48,651 nucleotides of DNA from Clostridium drakei (GTDB lineage: Bacteria > Bacillota > Clostridia > Clostridiales > Clostridiaceae). Positions 8,708-17,522 of this stretch are shown in pieces (the first letter of the stretch is position 1; every line of letters starts with the position of its first letter). The stretch spans positions 1 through 48,651 of the forward strand of contig NZ_JIBU02000043.1 in NCBI RefSeq assembly GCF_000633595.2, read 5' to 3'. A program made the translations under genes and the position numbers. The notes beneath the pieces are model-generated. The model had not been told where the DNA came from. It was given only the letters and a program-made list of their open reading frames with translations, and searched no databases.

Positions 8708-8756
8708 AGTAAAGTATTCTATAAATTTAAACACTTAATATCGATCATACAATTCA

Positions 8757-8810
8757 ATAAGAAGTGTTCACCTTGATCAACCACTTCTTAAAATAATAAA
8801 ACAAGGAGGA
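8757..8810 (+). promoter_or_regulatory. preQ1-I riboswitch (probable)
   Basis: Stem P1 is AAGAAGTG (8759-8766) with CACTTCTT (8782-8789). Loop bases CCTTG (8771-8775) can pair with CAAGG (8802-8806) in the A-rich tail, making the H-type pseudoknot of the preQ1-I class. The second strand of P2 is the Shine-Dalgarno region AAGGAGG (8803-8809), so ligand binding should block translation. The AACAAGG tail resembles published preQ1-I members. The operon encodes QueT, which fits. Confidence 0.8.
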
Positions 8811-8816
8811 AAATAT

Positions 8817-9509
8817 ATGATTCGTTACAGTGATATAATCAACAAAAATCAAAGAGAAATTGTCCTATTAAAAGCTTCACCATGCGTATGGGGAAAATGC
8901 ACCTTCTGTGATTATATAGAAGATAACAATAGTGACATTCAGTTCAATGTAAATTTCAATAAGGAAATTTTAAAAAATGTTACAGGAAAACATAAGGTAC
9001 TGGAAGTTATAAATTCAGGCAGTTGTTTTGAACTTTCTAAAGAAACTCTACAGGATATAAAAAATGTTGTAGACTCTAATGGTATAAAAAAACTATTTTT
9101 TGAAAGTCATTGGATTTATAGAAACAGACTTGAAGAAATGAAACAATTTTTTAACATTCCTATTATATTTAAATGTGGCATTGAAACTTTTGACAACCAT
9201 TTTAGATGTGAAGTTCTAAAAAAAGGAGCTGTATTTTCTGGTCCAGAAGAAGTATCAAAATACTTTAACTCCATTTGCCTTATGGTAGGAATTAAAGGCC
9301 AAACAAAATCCATGATAAAAACAGATATAGAATATCTATTAAAGTATTTTAAACATGGATGTGTAAATATTTACATGGAAAATTCTACTCCATTTAAAAG
9401 AGATGAAGAACTAATTAGCTGGTTTATAGATAATTATAGTTTTCTTGAGGAAAATGATAATATAGAAATACTTTGGAATAATACTGATTTTGGTGTTGGA
9501 GGTAATTAA
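8817..9509 (+). CDS. Radical SAM protein, probable queuine lyase QueL
   Basis: A 230-aa radical SAM protein. The cluster motif is Cys23-X4-Cys28-X2-Cys31 (CVWGKCTFC), one residue longer than the canonical CX3CX2C. It is followed by a TIM-barrel-like sequence with GSCFEL, FESHW and CGIETFD. The gene sits directly behind a probable preQ1-I riboswitch and overlaps the signals of queT. In Clostridia a radical SAM enzyme, QueL, converts salvaged queuine to preQ1 and is encoded with the precursor transporter; this assignment rests mainly on context. Any other radical SAM activity on a deazapurine is possible. Confidence 0.72.
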   Translation: MIRYSDIINKNQREIVLLKASPCVWGKCTFCDYIEDNNSDIQFNVNFNKEILKNVTGKHKVLEVINSGSCFELSKETLQDIKNVVDSNGIKKLFFESHWIYRNRLEEMKQFFNIPIIFKCGIETFDNHFRCEVLKKGAVFSGPEEVSKYFNSICLMVGIKGQTKSMIKTDIEYLLKYFKHGCVNIYMENSTPFKRDEELISWFIDNYSFLEENDNIEILWNNTDFGVGGN

Positions 9510-9510
9510 A

Positions 9511-9975
9511 ATGAATATAAAAAAATTAATTAAAATTGCAATAACAGCTGCACTATATGCAGCATGTACTATGGCTATAGCTCCTTTAAGTTATGGAGCT
9601 ATACAATTTAGATTTTCGGAGATTATGACACTCTTAGCTTTTATAGACCCTGTTTATATTCCTGGTTTAGTACTTGGGTGTGCATTATCAAATATATATA
9701 GTCCTCTAGGTATTATTGATGTGTTAGTGGGAACTACAGCTACATTCATAAGCGTTTATATGATAAGTAAAACTAAAAGTTTATTTATTGCTACTCTTTG
9801 GCCTACTATAAATTGTGTATTTGTAGGTGCTGAACTTTACTTTGTACTACATCAACCATTTTGGATATCTACATTATATGTTTGTCTAGGAGAGTTTGTT
9901 GTTGTAACCTGCATAGGCTATCCTTTGTTCAGATTATTGTTAAAAAGAAAAGATGTAATTAGTGTACTAAAATAG
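9511..9975 (+). CDS. queT: Queuosine precursor transporter QueT (ECF S-component)
   Basis: A 154-aa integral membrane S-component that should bind a 7-deazaguanine precursor (preQ1, preQ0 or queuine) and join the shared ECF energising module encoded elsewhere. About five to six helices, with the QueT-typical stretch GAIQFRFSEIMTLLAF near residue 30-45 and PLGIIDVLVGT near 70-80. An upstream ATG at 9490 lies inside the previous gene; GGAGG at 9498-9502 is correctly spaced for 9511. Translation is coupled to the radical SAM gene. Confidence 0.92.
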   Translation: MNIKKLIKIAITAALYAACTMAIAPLSYGAIQFRFSEIMTLLAFIDPVYIPGLVLGCALSNIYSPLGIIDVLVGTTATFISVYMISKTKSLFIATLWPTINCVFVGAELYFVLHQPFWISTLYVCLGEFVVVTCIGYPLFRLLLKRKDVISVLK

Positions 9976-10027
9976 AGGACAATTGACAGAGGATAGTGGA
10001 GGATAAAATCATCCTTCACTATCCTCT
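9974..10027. repeat. Intergenic repeat fragment with strong hairpin
   Basis: The segment holds AGAGGACAATTG followed by a near-perfect hairpin: AGAGGATAGTG (9988-9998) with CACTATCCTCT (10017-10027) and an inner AGGAT/ATCCT. The same modules occur at 32147-32173 (AGAGGACAATT) and, reversed, before the reductase gene at about 18394-18407. It lacks a T run, so it is a hairpin barrier or repeat remnant between convergent genes rather than a clear terminator. Confidence 0.6.
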
Positions 10028-10047
10028 AAAAACTGCTTCTTTATAGT

Positions 10048-10329
10048 CTATTTGTATATTTCAAATATCTTATCTAATCTAGTCATACTAAAGATCTTCA
10101 TAACCTGTTCATTGATGGAATAAAGCTTAATACTACCATTTATACTTTTGCACTTTTTATAAACTGAAACCAAAACTCCAAGTCCTGTGCTGTCAATAAA
10201 AGTACATTTTCTAAAATCTAATACAAAATTTTTTTCCCCATCCTTCATTAAATAATTAAACTTTTCTCTAAGTTCATCTGCTTCATCTACTGCGAAATTC
10301 TCTGGCATTTCAATTTTAAATTCATTCAT
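10048..10329 (-). CDS. STAS-domain anti-sigma factor antagonist
   Basis: A 93-aa single STAS domain of the SpoIIAA/RsbV family. The phosphorylation site is FIDSTGLGVLV, with Ser47 as the expected target of the partner kinase. When dephosphorylated by a PP2C phosphatase such proteins bind and neutralise an anti-sigma-type kinase. Candidate kinase (12367) and phosphatase (12766) lie upstream in the same operon, with a chemoreceptor between. Starts 10 nt after the chemoreceptor stop. Confidence 0.93.
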   Translation of the reverse strand: MNEFKIEMPENFAVDEADELREKFNYLMKDGEKNFVLDFRKCTFIDSTGLGVLVSVYKKCKSINGSIKLYSINEQVMKIFSMTRLDKIFEIYK

Positions 10330-10339
10330 TTAAATCACC

Positions 10340-12334
10340 TCAAACTATAAATTTTTCCACAAGATTGTTTAATGATATGGCTAATGCACTAGATTCTTGA
10401 GCACTAGCAGCCACATTTTCAATTGCCGAATTTTGTTCTTCTGCTGATGCAGCAACCTCTTCACTATTAGCCGCATTATTCTCTGTAGCAGTTGCAACTG
10501 TATTAATAAGATCTATTATCTTATCAGATGTAGCCACTTCATCCTTTGTAACATCTACTATTTGATCTATATCCTTTGATATTTGTTTTACAGCGTCTAT
10601 AATACTAACAAAAGATTTATCTGTATTTTTTACTATGGTAACTCCATTTTCTACTGCATCTTTACTTAAACTCATACTTTCTACAGCTTTTCCTATTTTA
10701 GTTACCATTTCACCTATCAATGAAGATACCTCATTTGCACCAACATTAGTTTCCTCCGAAAGTTTACGAACCTCTTCTGCCACTACAGTAAATCCCTTTC
10801 CATGTTCTCCGGCTCTAGCTGCTTCAATAGCTGCATTTAATGCTAATAAGTTGGTTTGAGATGAAATATTATTTATAGTACCAATTATTCCACTAACTTT
10901 TTTAGAAAGTTCTTGTAAAACCTTTAGCGTATTTTCTGTTTCCATTGATGCTTCGTTAATATTCTCAATAGCCGAAACTGTTTGTTCAATCTTACTTCTT
11001 CCTTGTTCTGCAGTATCCATAGTATGCTGTGAATTTTTTTTGGCTGTAACCGCTCTACTTTGTGATATTTGAACCAAGCTTGATAGTTGAACTAAAACTT
11101 CTGACACTTCTACAACTGAATCACTTTGAGCTTGGGAATTTTGTGCAACCTGCTCTATTGTACTTGCTATTTGTTCTGTTGTAGAACTTATTTCTTCATT
11201 AGAAGCAGCTAGTTCTTCCGAAGAAGCTGTTAAACTTTCAGATGCTTCTCGAATATGGTGTATTGTATTATCTTGATGGTCAATCATTTTGTTAAAATAT
11301 TCACCTAAAGTTTGTATTTCGTCTTTTGTATTTATTTCAGCTCTTACTGTTAAGTCTCCATCTCCAGCCTTTGTCATTAAACCTTCTAAGTATTTAATAG
11401 GATTTATTATGTTTCTTACAGTAAGCCTGTATGCTAAAAATACTGCAATAATTACAGATAATACAGCTATTAGTATAGTAAATTTCCTGATAGTTGCAGC
11501 GGGAGACATATATTCTTTATAATCAGCTGTTACTGCTATAAACCAATTACTAACAGGAACAAATTTTACAAATTTTCTATTTCCACCATAAGTATAATAT
11601 CCTTCTGAAGCTTGTCCAGATTTAGCTTTATTAAATAAAGCTTTTAACTGATCATTGTTATCATTTAAAATGTTCTCCTTAAGTACCTTTTCACTTGTAG
11701 GATGATAATCAATTAACCCATTTTTATCTACTATATAGCTATAACCGTTATTTCCTATTTTCACCTGTGAAGCATATTTTGAAATATATTCAAATTTAAT
11801 AGTAGCTCCTACTATACCTATAACTTTATCATTAAGTTTTAATGGAGCAGCAATTACTATTACTGGTTTTCCTGTAGTTTTAGATGTTATAACCTGGCTT
11901 ATATTCTTGTTTCCTTTTAAAGCATCTTGTACATAATTACGATCACTTAGATCAACATTAGGTTTTTCAGCTTCGCTGCTTATAACTTCCTTACCAGAAA
12001 CATTGGTAATGAATAGATCCTCTAGTTGATTACTATTTTGTTTTTGTAATTGAGATAAATAGCTAAAAACATCAGCACTATTTTTCTCATCACCACTTGC
12101 AATGCTAGATAATCTACCATCTAAACTCAACATTTCAACATAACTATTTACTGAATTTATATTTTCATTTATTAATTTAGCTGTTTGATTTGTAGTTCCC
12201 TCTAATTGTTGTTCAACTGTATTTTGCATTAAACTCGAAGTTCTAAAATACGAAAAACTTCCCAAAACAATAAGAGGAATAGCTATAAATACAAAAAACA
12301 TCAAACCTAATTTGTTTTTTAAACTCGTCCTCAT
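10340..12334 (-). CDS. Methyl-accepting chemotaxis protein
   Basis: Transmembrane chemoreceptor of 664 aa. TM1 at about 11-28 is followed by an extracellular Cache-type sensor (about 35-280, with [11 protein letters not shown] and [11 protein letters not shown] motifs), TM2 at about 285-303, HAMP (about 304-356) and a long cytoplasmic coiled coil. The signalling tip is the conserved [20 protein letters not shown], and the C terminus carries [15 protein letters not shown], a methylation region. Cache sensors bind amino acids or organic acids. Unusually, it lies inside a partner-switching operon, so its output may include that pathway as well as CheA. Confidence 0.95.
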   Translation of the reverse strand: MRTSLKNKLGLMFFVFIAIPLIVLGSFSYFRTSSLMQNTVEQQLEGTTNQTAKLINENINSVNSYVEMLSLDGRLSSIASGDEKNSADVFSYLSQLQKQNSNQLEDLFITNVSGKEVISSEAEKPNVDLSDRNYVQDALKGNKNISQVITSKTTGKPVIVIAAPLKLNDKVIGIVGATIKFEYISKYASQVKIGNNGYSYIVDKNGLIDYHPTSEKVLKENILNDNNDQLKALFNKAKSGQASEGYYTYGGNRKFVKFVPVSNWFIAVTADYKEYMSPAATIRKFTILIAVLSVIIAVFLAYRLTVRNIINPIKYLEGLMTKAGDGDLTVRAEINTKDEIQTLGEYFNKMIDHQDNTIHHIREASESLTASSEELAASNEEISSTTEQIASTIEQVAQNSQAQSDSVVEVSEVLVQLSSLVQISQSRAVTAKKNSQHTMDTAEQGRSKIEQTVSAIENINEASMETENTLKVLQELSKKVSGIIGTINNISSQTNLLALNAAIEAARAGEHGKGFTVVAEEVRKLSEETNVGANEVSSLIGEMVTKIGKAVESMSLSKDAVENGVTIVKNTDKSFVSIIDAVKQISKDIDQIVDVTKDEVATSDKIIDLINTVATATENNAANSEEVAASAEEQNSAIENVAASAQESSALAISLNNLVEKFIV

Positions 12335-12366
12335 TTTAATACCTCCATATTTATAATTATGATAAT

Positions 12367-12750
12367 TTATCCTGCTAACGTTTTTTCTATAATCAACATA
12401 TTTGGCTTTAACTCAATATTATCTGAAAGATTTTTTATAATAAATAATCCTCTTCCCTTATCTTCTAAAATATCTTCATTACCCAAATTGTCATTAATTA
12501 TTACATTTTTAAGTCCAGTTCCACAATCTTGAATTTCAAATTTTACATTTGAATTATTATATAAATATCTCAAGTAAATAGGTTTATCCTTATTCATGTT
12601 ATTTCCATGCTTAAATGCATTTGTCAAAGCTTCTGTTAAAATTAGTTTTATATCAAAATCATATTGTGAAGCATTTAATTCCGAAATAACTTTATCAATA
12701 ACCTTTTTATATTCTGATAGACCATATAAAATAAATTCATTACTTTTCAT
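12367..12750 (-). CDS. Anti-sigma factor-type serine kinase (RsbW/SpoIIAB-like)
   Basis: A 127-aa GHKL ATPase. The N box is [13 protein letters not shown], the G1 box QDCGTGL and the G2 box [12 protein letters not shown]. Proteins of this type phosphorylate a STAS antagonist and hold a sigma factor or another effector. No sigma factor is encoded nearby, so the output partner is unknown. An ATG at 12756 is too close to GGAGG; the ATG at 12750 has 7-nt spacing and is used. Lies between phosphatase and chemoreceptor genes. Confidence 0.9.
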   Translation of the reverse strand: MKSNEFILYGLSEYKKVIDKVISELNASQYDFDIKLILTEALTNAFKHGNNMNKDKPIYLRYLYNNSNVKFEIQDCGTGLKNVIINDNLGNEDILEDKGRGLFIIKNLSDNIELKPNMLIIEKTLAG

Positions 12751-12765
12751 TTGCATTCCTCCTAA

Positions 12766-14262
12766 CTATTTAATTTCTAAAGCAACAAGTGTGCTATCAT
12801 CCTTCAAAGCTCCAAAATCAGTAATTACATTATTTAAAAATTTTTTCATATACTCTATAAATTCAGTTATTGTATGCTCTTTAAGATAATTATTTTTAAT
12901 TTCATAATCATTAAATATAAATTCCAATCCATCTGTAGGAAAATAAAATCTATCTCCCTTTTCAAAAGAGATTACTTTCTCATCAAATTCTCCATCTTCA
13001 AACATGCCTAAAAAAGGTCCTTTTACAATAAATTCTTCAGCACTGCAATTACTTTTTTGAAACATAAATTGATTTATTCCTGCACCTGCTATTCTCGCTT
13101 CATTTTTCTTTAAGTCTAAACTAAAACAACATGCTGCTATATATTTGTCTAAGTAATTGACAATTTTTTTGTTCAAAATTTTAACTATCTCACTTGGGTC
13201 ATAACTAATTAAAATTGCCTCACGAAATAGCACAAAAAACGCCAGCACACTAAGAGCTGCTGTGATTCCCTTACCACTAACATCTCCAACTATGCCAATT
13301 GCCAAATCTTCATTAACCTTATATATTTTAAAAAAATCTCCTGTTACAGTTCTAGCTGGCATATATAATGTTTCCATTTGAATTTTTTCTGGAATAGGCG
13401 ATATGCTTTCGATATATTTTTTTTGAAATTTAGCAGCCTGATTTAACGCCCTTTTAGTTTCTGTAATATTTCTAATTACTGCTTGAATAGCTGGTCTACC
13501 TTTATATATTAGGTAGCTAGCAGATATCTCCACTTCCACTGTAGTTTTATCATATCTAACAATTTTATGGTCAGATGTACTCTTTGTTATTTTTTCTTCT
13601 AATATTTGTTTCATTTTTTTACGAATAGGTTTTACACTTTCGCTTTCTATATATTTATATATACTTTCTCCAATAATTTTACTATACTCTGTACCTACTA
13701 ACTTGCAAGCTTGATGATTTGTTAGAACAATTCTATTGTCAACCACAATAGATATAGCTTCAGGTGAAAGATTAACTATTTTACGATATCTTTCTTCACT
13801 TTCTTTAACAGTATTAGCCATTATCTTTTTTTCAGTAATATCTCTTAATTGTTCAACAACAAATATTATTTCGCCAGAGTCATCTAAAACTGGATTGTAA
13901 GTACATTCCATAAACAAGTTAAATTCTGGAACATACTTTTCTATCATTATCATTTGTTTAGTTTTTATGGCTTTTTCTACATCACAACTTTCACAATTTT
14001 TTCTTCTGTTTAAAGTTTCAAAACACTTCTTTCCTCTGACTTCACCTCGAGTCTTATTATAAAATTTGTATCCAGCTTCATTAAAAAACAAAATTGTATT
14101 ATCTGAATCAAACACTCTAATAATATCAGGAATTCCTTTTAATACACTTTCTAAAAGTTCCAAGGTATAATTTATGTTACTTGCTTCATACTTTTTTAAA
14201 CGTGTTGTGCTACTAATAAAACTTTGTAAATCCAGTTCACTTTTTTTCAATTCATAATTCAA
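12766..14262 (-). CDS. PAS-PAS-PP2C (SpoIIE/RsbU-type) phosphatase
   Basis: A 498-aa sensor phosphatase. Two PAS domains (about residues 32-150 and 155-275) precede a PPM/SpoIIE domain (about 290-498) with the metal-binding motifs TGDFF, GDVSGKG and FPTDGLEF. A CEKC-like pair in the first PAS (CFETLNRRKNCESC, residues 80-93) could bind a metal or sense redox. Expected to dephosphorylate the STAS protein of the operon. First gene; no membrane span, so a cytoplasmic signal is sensed. Confidence 0.92.
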   Translation of the reverse strand: MNYELKKSELDLQSFISSTTRLKKYEASNINYTLELLESVLKGIPDIIRVFDSDNTILFFNEAGYKFYNKTRGEVRGKKCFETLNRRKNCESCDVEKAIKTKQMIMIEKYVPEFNLFMECTYNPVLDDSGEIIFVVEQLRDITEKKIMANTVKESEERYRKIVNLSPEAISIVVDNRIVLTNHQACKLVGTEYSKIIGESIYKYIESESVKPIRKKMKQILEEKITKSTSDHKIVRYDKTTVEVEISASYLIYKGRPAIQAVIRNITETKRALNQAAKFQKKYIESISPIPEKIQMETLYMPARTVTGDFFKIYKVNEDLAIGIVGDVSGKGITAALSVLAFFVLFREAILISYDPSEIVKILNKKIVNYLDKYIAACCFSLDLKKNEARIAGAGINQFMFQKSNCSAEEFIVKGPFLGMFEDGEFDEKVISFEKGDRFYFPTDGLEFIFNDYEIKNNYLKEHTITEFIEYMKKFLNNVITDFGALKDDSTLVALEIK

Positions 14263-14570
14263 ACAATACCACCTCTATATCAATATAATAACAAAAAATA
14301 CTTATAACTAAAAAATATTTATTATTATAAAATATTTTGTGAACTTATAATAAAGCTATATTACTAAATACAATTTAATATCAATTTACATAGCCTAACT
14401 ATAATAATATACTATTTACATGCTTTTTTAAAGTTACATTATGGAAAATAATTCATTAAAATAAAGTTATTATCGTTTACAATAGATAATAATATATACC
14501 CATATTCAGCACTGAAATTAAAAATAAGCTTCAATGAATTTCAAATCCATTAGAAGCTTATTTTTTCACT
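14263..14570. other. Intergenic region with bidirectional terminator
   Basis: Holds the upstream region of the phosphatase operon and, at 14526-14565, a hairpin AATAAGCTTC/GAAGCTTATT with T runs on both strands that ends the S1 gene. A small inverted repeat TATTATC/GATAATA lies near 14468-14491. The operon promoter could not be fixed by eye. Confidence 0.6.
14526..14566 (-). terminator. Terminator after the S1-domain gene
   Basis: AATAAGCTTC pairs with GAAGCTTATT around a loop of about 20 nt, with T-rich flanks on both strands. It lies 5 nt past the S1 gene stop. Confidence 0.8.
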
Positions 14571-15737
14571 TTAAAATTTAAAATCTTTTAATAAATCTGC
14601 TAAGCTGGTACCTGCACTTTCATTATCATTAAATTTATCTAAATCCTCTTTTGGTCTTTCAATCGCATCTTTAATGCTTAAGCTAATTCTATTTTCCTTA
14701 TTGTCTATATCTAATATTTTTACTCTAACTTTATCTCCTAAGTTTAGTACATCTGAAGGTTTTACTATTCTTTCCTCTGATATTTCTGAAATATGTACAA
14801 GACCTTCTATACCAGGCTGAATTCCTATAAAAGCTCCAAAGCTTGCAAGTTTTGAAACTTCACCATCTACTACATCTCCAACTTTGAACTTATCACCTAT
14901 ACTTTTCCATGGGTTTTCATTTACATCTTTTAATGCTAATGCTATTCTATTACTTTCTTTATCCACAGACAATATATAAACTTCAACCTTATCTCCTACA
15001 GAAACCACATCTGCTGGATTATTAACTCTCTTCCATGATAATTCTGAAACATGAATAAGTCCATCTACTCCACCTAAGTCAACAAAGGCTCCAAATTTAG
15101 CAAGTCTACTTACTACACCGCTTCTTTTTTCTCCTGGTTTAAGACTATTTAGAAGCTGTTGTTTTTTGTTTTCAGCTTCAACCCTCTCTATTACTTTTCT
15201 TGATAAAACAACCTTTTGCTTATCTTTATCAAATTCTATTACTTTTACAGTTAATGTTTTACCTACAAATGATTTCAAATCTTCTACATAAGATAATGAT
15301 AACTGAGATGCAGGTATAAATGCTCTTATACCCTTTATGTATGTTACAACTCCACCTTTTACTACTTCTTTTACTGTTGTTTCAATATCTGTTTTTTCTT
15401 CAAAAATCTTTTCTAATTCATCCCAAGACTTTATTTTATCTGCTGCCTTTTTAGATAAAAGCACATTACCTTCTCCATCATTCATGTCTAATACATAAAC
15501 ATATATTTCTTCATTTTCCTTTAAAACATTCATAAGATTGTCTTCTTCATTTTCAACAACTTCATCTTTAGATAATATTCCATCTGACATATATCCTATA
15601 TTTACTATTGCAACTTTTTCTGTTACAGATATAATTTTTCCTTTTACAATTTCTCCTCTTCTAATTGATTTCATAGAAGATTCTATATCCTCCATGAATC
15701 CCTTCATAGAGTTTGTATCTTTAATTTCTTCTGCCAT
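14571..15737 (-). CDS. Ribosomal protein S1-like, four S1 domains
   Basis: A 388-aa RNA-binding protein with four S1 repeats (about residues 28-98, 115-183, 198-268 and 283-354). Repeats 3 and 4 are canonical (GVVSRLAKFGAFVDLGGVDG and GEVSKLASFGAFIGI). Gram-positive anaerobes often carry such a four-domain S1, in some species fused to IspH; here it stands alone. It may help mRNA binding to the ribosome. AGGAG precedes the ATG. It starts 43 nt after yjdF, so it may be partly controlled by the riboswitch, although an own promoter is likely. Confidence 0.88.
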   Translation of the reverse strand: MAEEIKDTNSMKGFMEDIESSMKSIRRGEIVKGKIISVTEKVAIVNIGYMSDGILSKDEVVENEEDNLMNVLKENEEIYVYVLDMNDGEGNVLLSKKAADKIKSWDELEKIFEEKTDIETTVKEVVKGGVVTYIKGIRAFIPASQLSLSYVEDLKSFVGKTLTVKVIEFDKDKQKVVLSRKVIERVEAENKKQQLLNSLKPGEKRSGVVSRLAKFGAFVDLGGVDGLIHVSELSWKRVNNPADVVSVGDKVEVYILSVDKESNRIALALKDVNENPWKSIGDKFKVGDVVDGEVSKLASFGAFIGIQPGIEGLVHISEISEERIVKPSDVLNLGDKVRVKILDIDNKENRISLSIKDAIERPKEDLDKFNDNESAGTSLADLLKDFKF

Positions 15738-15780
15738 CTTTATCTCTCCTAACTTAATAATTTTTGTCTAAAACATCTAT

Positions 15781-16191
15781 CTAATGCCCTTTTTTCTTTT
15801 TTTTCTTTTTTTCCTGTTTAAGTTCAAATCGCCTTTTCTTTTCTTCATCTTTCTTATCCTTAGAAATTTCTTTTCTTTCTACTTTTTTACTTTCTTGTTC
15901 TAGTTTCATTGTTTCTTGAGCTTTAGTTGATATTCCTTTTTTTTCAGTTTCTTTTTTTACTTTTTTCTGAAGCCTTTTAGCATTTATTTTCTTTTCTCTC
16001 AAGTCCATTAGCTTAACAGGTTTACTAAACTTTAGGTTATAAAAATTATGAAGCACAAATTCATAAATCTCATAATCCTTAGGTTCAGAACCAAATGTTA
16101 CTTTAGAAATCTCATAAAGATTATTTGAAGTTCTTTCAAAAACTCCTACCCAAAACGGATCTTCAAAATAGACAGTAAGTTTGATATTCAT
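15781..16191 (-). CDS. yjdF: YjdF family protein (DUF2992)
   Basis: A 136-aa protein. The N-terminal half is the conserved YjdF core (KLTVYFEDPFWVGVFER, then KVTFGSEPKDYEIYEFVL). The C-terminal half is an extremely lysine-rich helical tail (about residues 65-136) ending in KKKKKKKGH. The function is unknown; the family is defined by its riboswitch, which binds azaaromatic compounds, and is thought to be involved in handling such compounds. That riboswitch is seen directly upstream. GGAGGGG precedes the ATG. Confidence 0.9.
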   Translation of the reverse strand: MNIKLTVYFEDPFWVGVFERTSNNLYEISKVTFGSEPKDYEIYEFVLHNFYNLKFSKPVKLMDLREKKINAKRLQKKVKKETEKKGISTKAQETMKLEQESKKVERKEISKDKKDEEKKRRFELKQEKKKKKKKGH

Positions 16192-16202
16192 TTTTTCCCC
16201 TC

Positions 16203-16312
16203 CAAGTTAAATTCATACAGAAAATGGACATCCCGAGGGGGAAGGCTACTGACATATTAAAATTACTTAATATGCGTCCGGACTACCTACCGAACTGTGT
16301 TTTTATCTCTGC
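16203..16312 (-). promoter_or_regulatory. yjdF riboswitch (azaaromatic-sensing)
   Basis: The minus strand between a promoter and yjdF carries blocks I associate with the yjdF motif: GTAGGTAGTCCGGACG, then an AT hairpin (CATATTAAG/..TTAATATG type), then GTCAGTAGCCTTCCCC and CTCGGGATGTCC. GGAC near 16275 can pair with GTCC near 16225 to close the structure. It ends about 25 nt before the GGAGG of yjdF, suggesting translational control. Assignment rests on consensus memory plus the downstream gene. Confidence 0.82.
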
Positions 16313-16318
16313 AAATAA

Positions 16319-16347
16319 ATTTTATAATATTTACGGCTACTGTTCAA
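16319..16347 (-). promoter_or_regulatory. Promoter of the yjdF riboswitch transcript
   Basis: On the minus strand TTGAAC (16342-16347) and TAAAAT (16319-16324) are 17 nt apart, placing the transcript start just before the riboswitch. Confidence 0.6.
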
Positions 16348-16376
16348 GTAATATTTAAAAATTATAGTGCTATCTA

Positions 16377-17342
16377 CTATTTAGTTAAATCTTTATATGC
16401 TTTGTATCCTAATATTGATTTTGCGCTTTTCACAGCTCTTATAACTGCTTGTTCAACTACTCTAGCAGATAAAAGTCCTACTACACTTATATCCGCTTCT
16501 ATCTTTCCTGTGGCCATAGTAAATATTGTATCTCCGTCAAACATTGAATGAGCAGGTCTCATAGTTCTTGCATAACCATTGTGAGCCATGGAAGCTATTT
16601 TATTCATTTCTGACTTTGTAAATTTACCATTAGTAGCTACTACTCCTATTGTAGTATTACCACTAAACAAATTTTTCTTTTCTGAATATCGCGATATCAT
16701 AATTTCTTCTGTACTTGCAAAAGTTTTTTTATCTTCCTTCAAGACTCCAGCTATAATTTTTCCTGTTAAAGGATCTATTACATCGCCAAGACAATTAACT
16801 GCAATACATGCACCAACTTGAAGTTCTCCTACTTGAACAGCATAACAACCTAGGCCGCCCTTCATTGAATATTCACTGCCCAATATCTTACCAACTGTGG
16901 CACCTGTACCAGCTCCTACATTACCTTCTTTACATTCATTTAATTCAGCATTTTCACAAGCTTTGTATCCCATAAGTTTATCTGGCCTTATTCTATAATC
17001 TCCAATAACTAGATCAAATAATACAGCAGAACATACTATTGGTATTTTTGTAACCTTAACATCAAAACCTACATTTTTTTTCTCTAAATATTCCATTACT
17101 CCACTAGCTGCATCCAATCCAAAAGCGCTTCCTCCTGCTAATGTTACTGCATGAATTTTATCTACCAAATTTACAGGGTCCAGTAAATCTGTTTCTCTAG
17201 TACCTGGCGATCCTCCTCTAACATCTACTCCAGCAGATGCACCTTCTTCACAAATTACTACTGTACAGCCCGTTGGTCCATTTAAATCCTGAAAATTTCC
17301 TATTTTTATTCCTTCTATGTTACTAAAACTTATTTCTTTCAT
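16377..17342 (-). CDS. P1 family (S58, DmpA-like) peptidase
   Basis: A 321-aa self-processing N-terminal-nucleophile hydrolase. Hallmarks are the N-terminal GNFQDLNGPTGCTVV, the LAGGSAFGLDAASGV block (about 69-82) and the processing site NVGAGTGATVGK, where cleavage before Thr146 would free the nucleophile. Relatives are aminopeptidases or beta-peptide/D-amino amidases; substrate is unknown. AAGGAG precedes the ATG. It lies upstream of the yjdF promoter and seems separately expressed. Confidence 0.88.
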   Translation of the reverse strand: MKEISFSNIEGIKIGNFQDLNGPTGCTVVICEEGASAGVDVRGGSPGTRETDLLDPVNLVDKIHAVTLAGGSAFGLDAASGVMEYLEKKNVGFDVKVTKIPIVCSAVLFDLVIGDYRIRPDKLMGYKACENAELNECKEGNVGAGTGATVGKILGSEYSMKGGLGCYAVQVGELQVGACIAVNCLGDVIDPLTGKIIAGVLKEDKKTFASTEEIMISRYSEKKNLFSGNTTIGVVATNGKFTKSEMNKIASMAHNGYARTMRPAHSMFDGDTIFTMATGKIEADISVVGLLSARVVEQAVIRAVKSAKSILGYKAYKDLTK

Positions 17343-17522
17343 TTTTTATACTCCTTATTTAAAACCTTTTCTATAATTTTATCATAATATAGATAATATT
17401 TTTTAGGAGAAAACTAAATATATTAGCACAACAGCATACTTCGCATTAATTTTTAATCATTATAAGTTATAGTTATAAATATAATTTTTGCTTACTAAAA
17501 TTACCTATAATAATGAACTTAG

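Noticed and set aside
8817-9509. Elp3/YhcC-type radical SAM protein
   Set aside because: No acetyltransferase domain, and the protein is only 230 aa; operon context and preQ1-like leader favour QueL.
9988-10027. Plain rho-independent terminator after queT
   Set aside because: Very stable stem but no T run on the plus strand, and the sequence recurs elsewhere; listed as repeat instead.
14571-15737. Polynucleotide phosphorylase or IspH-S1 fusion
   Set aside because: Only S1 domains are present; no phosphorolytic or IspH domain.
16297-16551. Plus-strand ORF across the yjdF leader and peptidase end
   Set aside because: Overlaps the riboswitch and promoter; no ribosome binding site.
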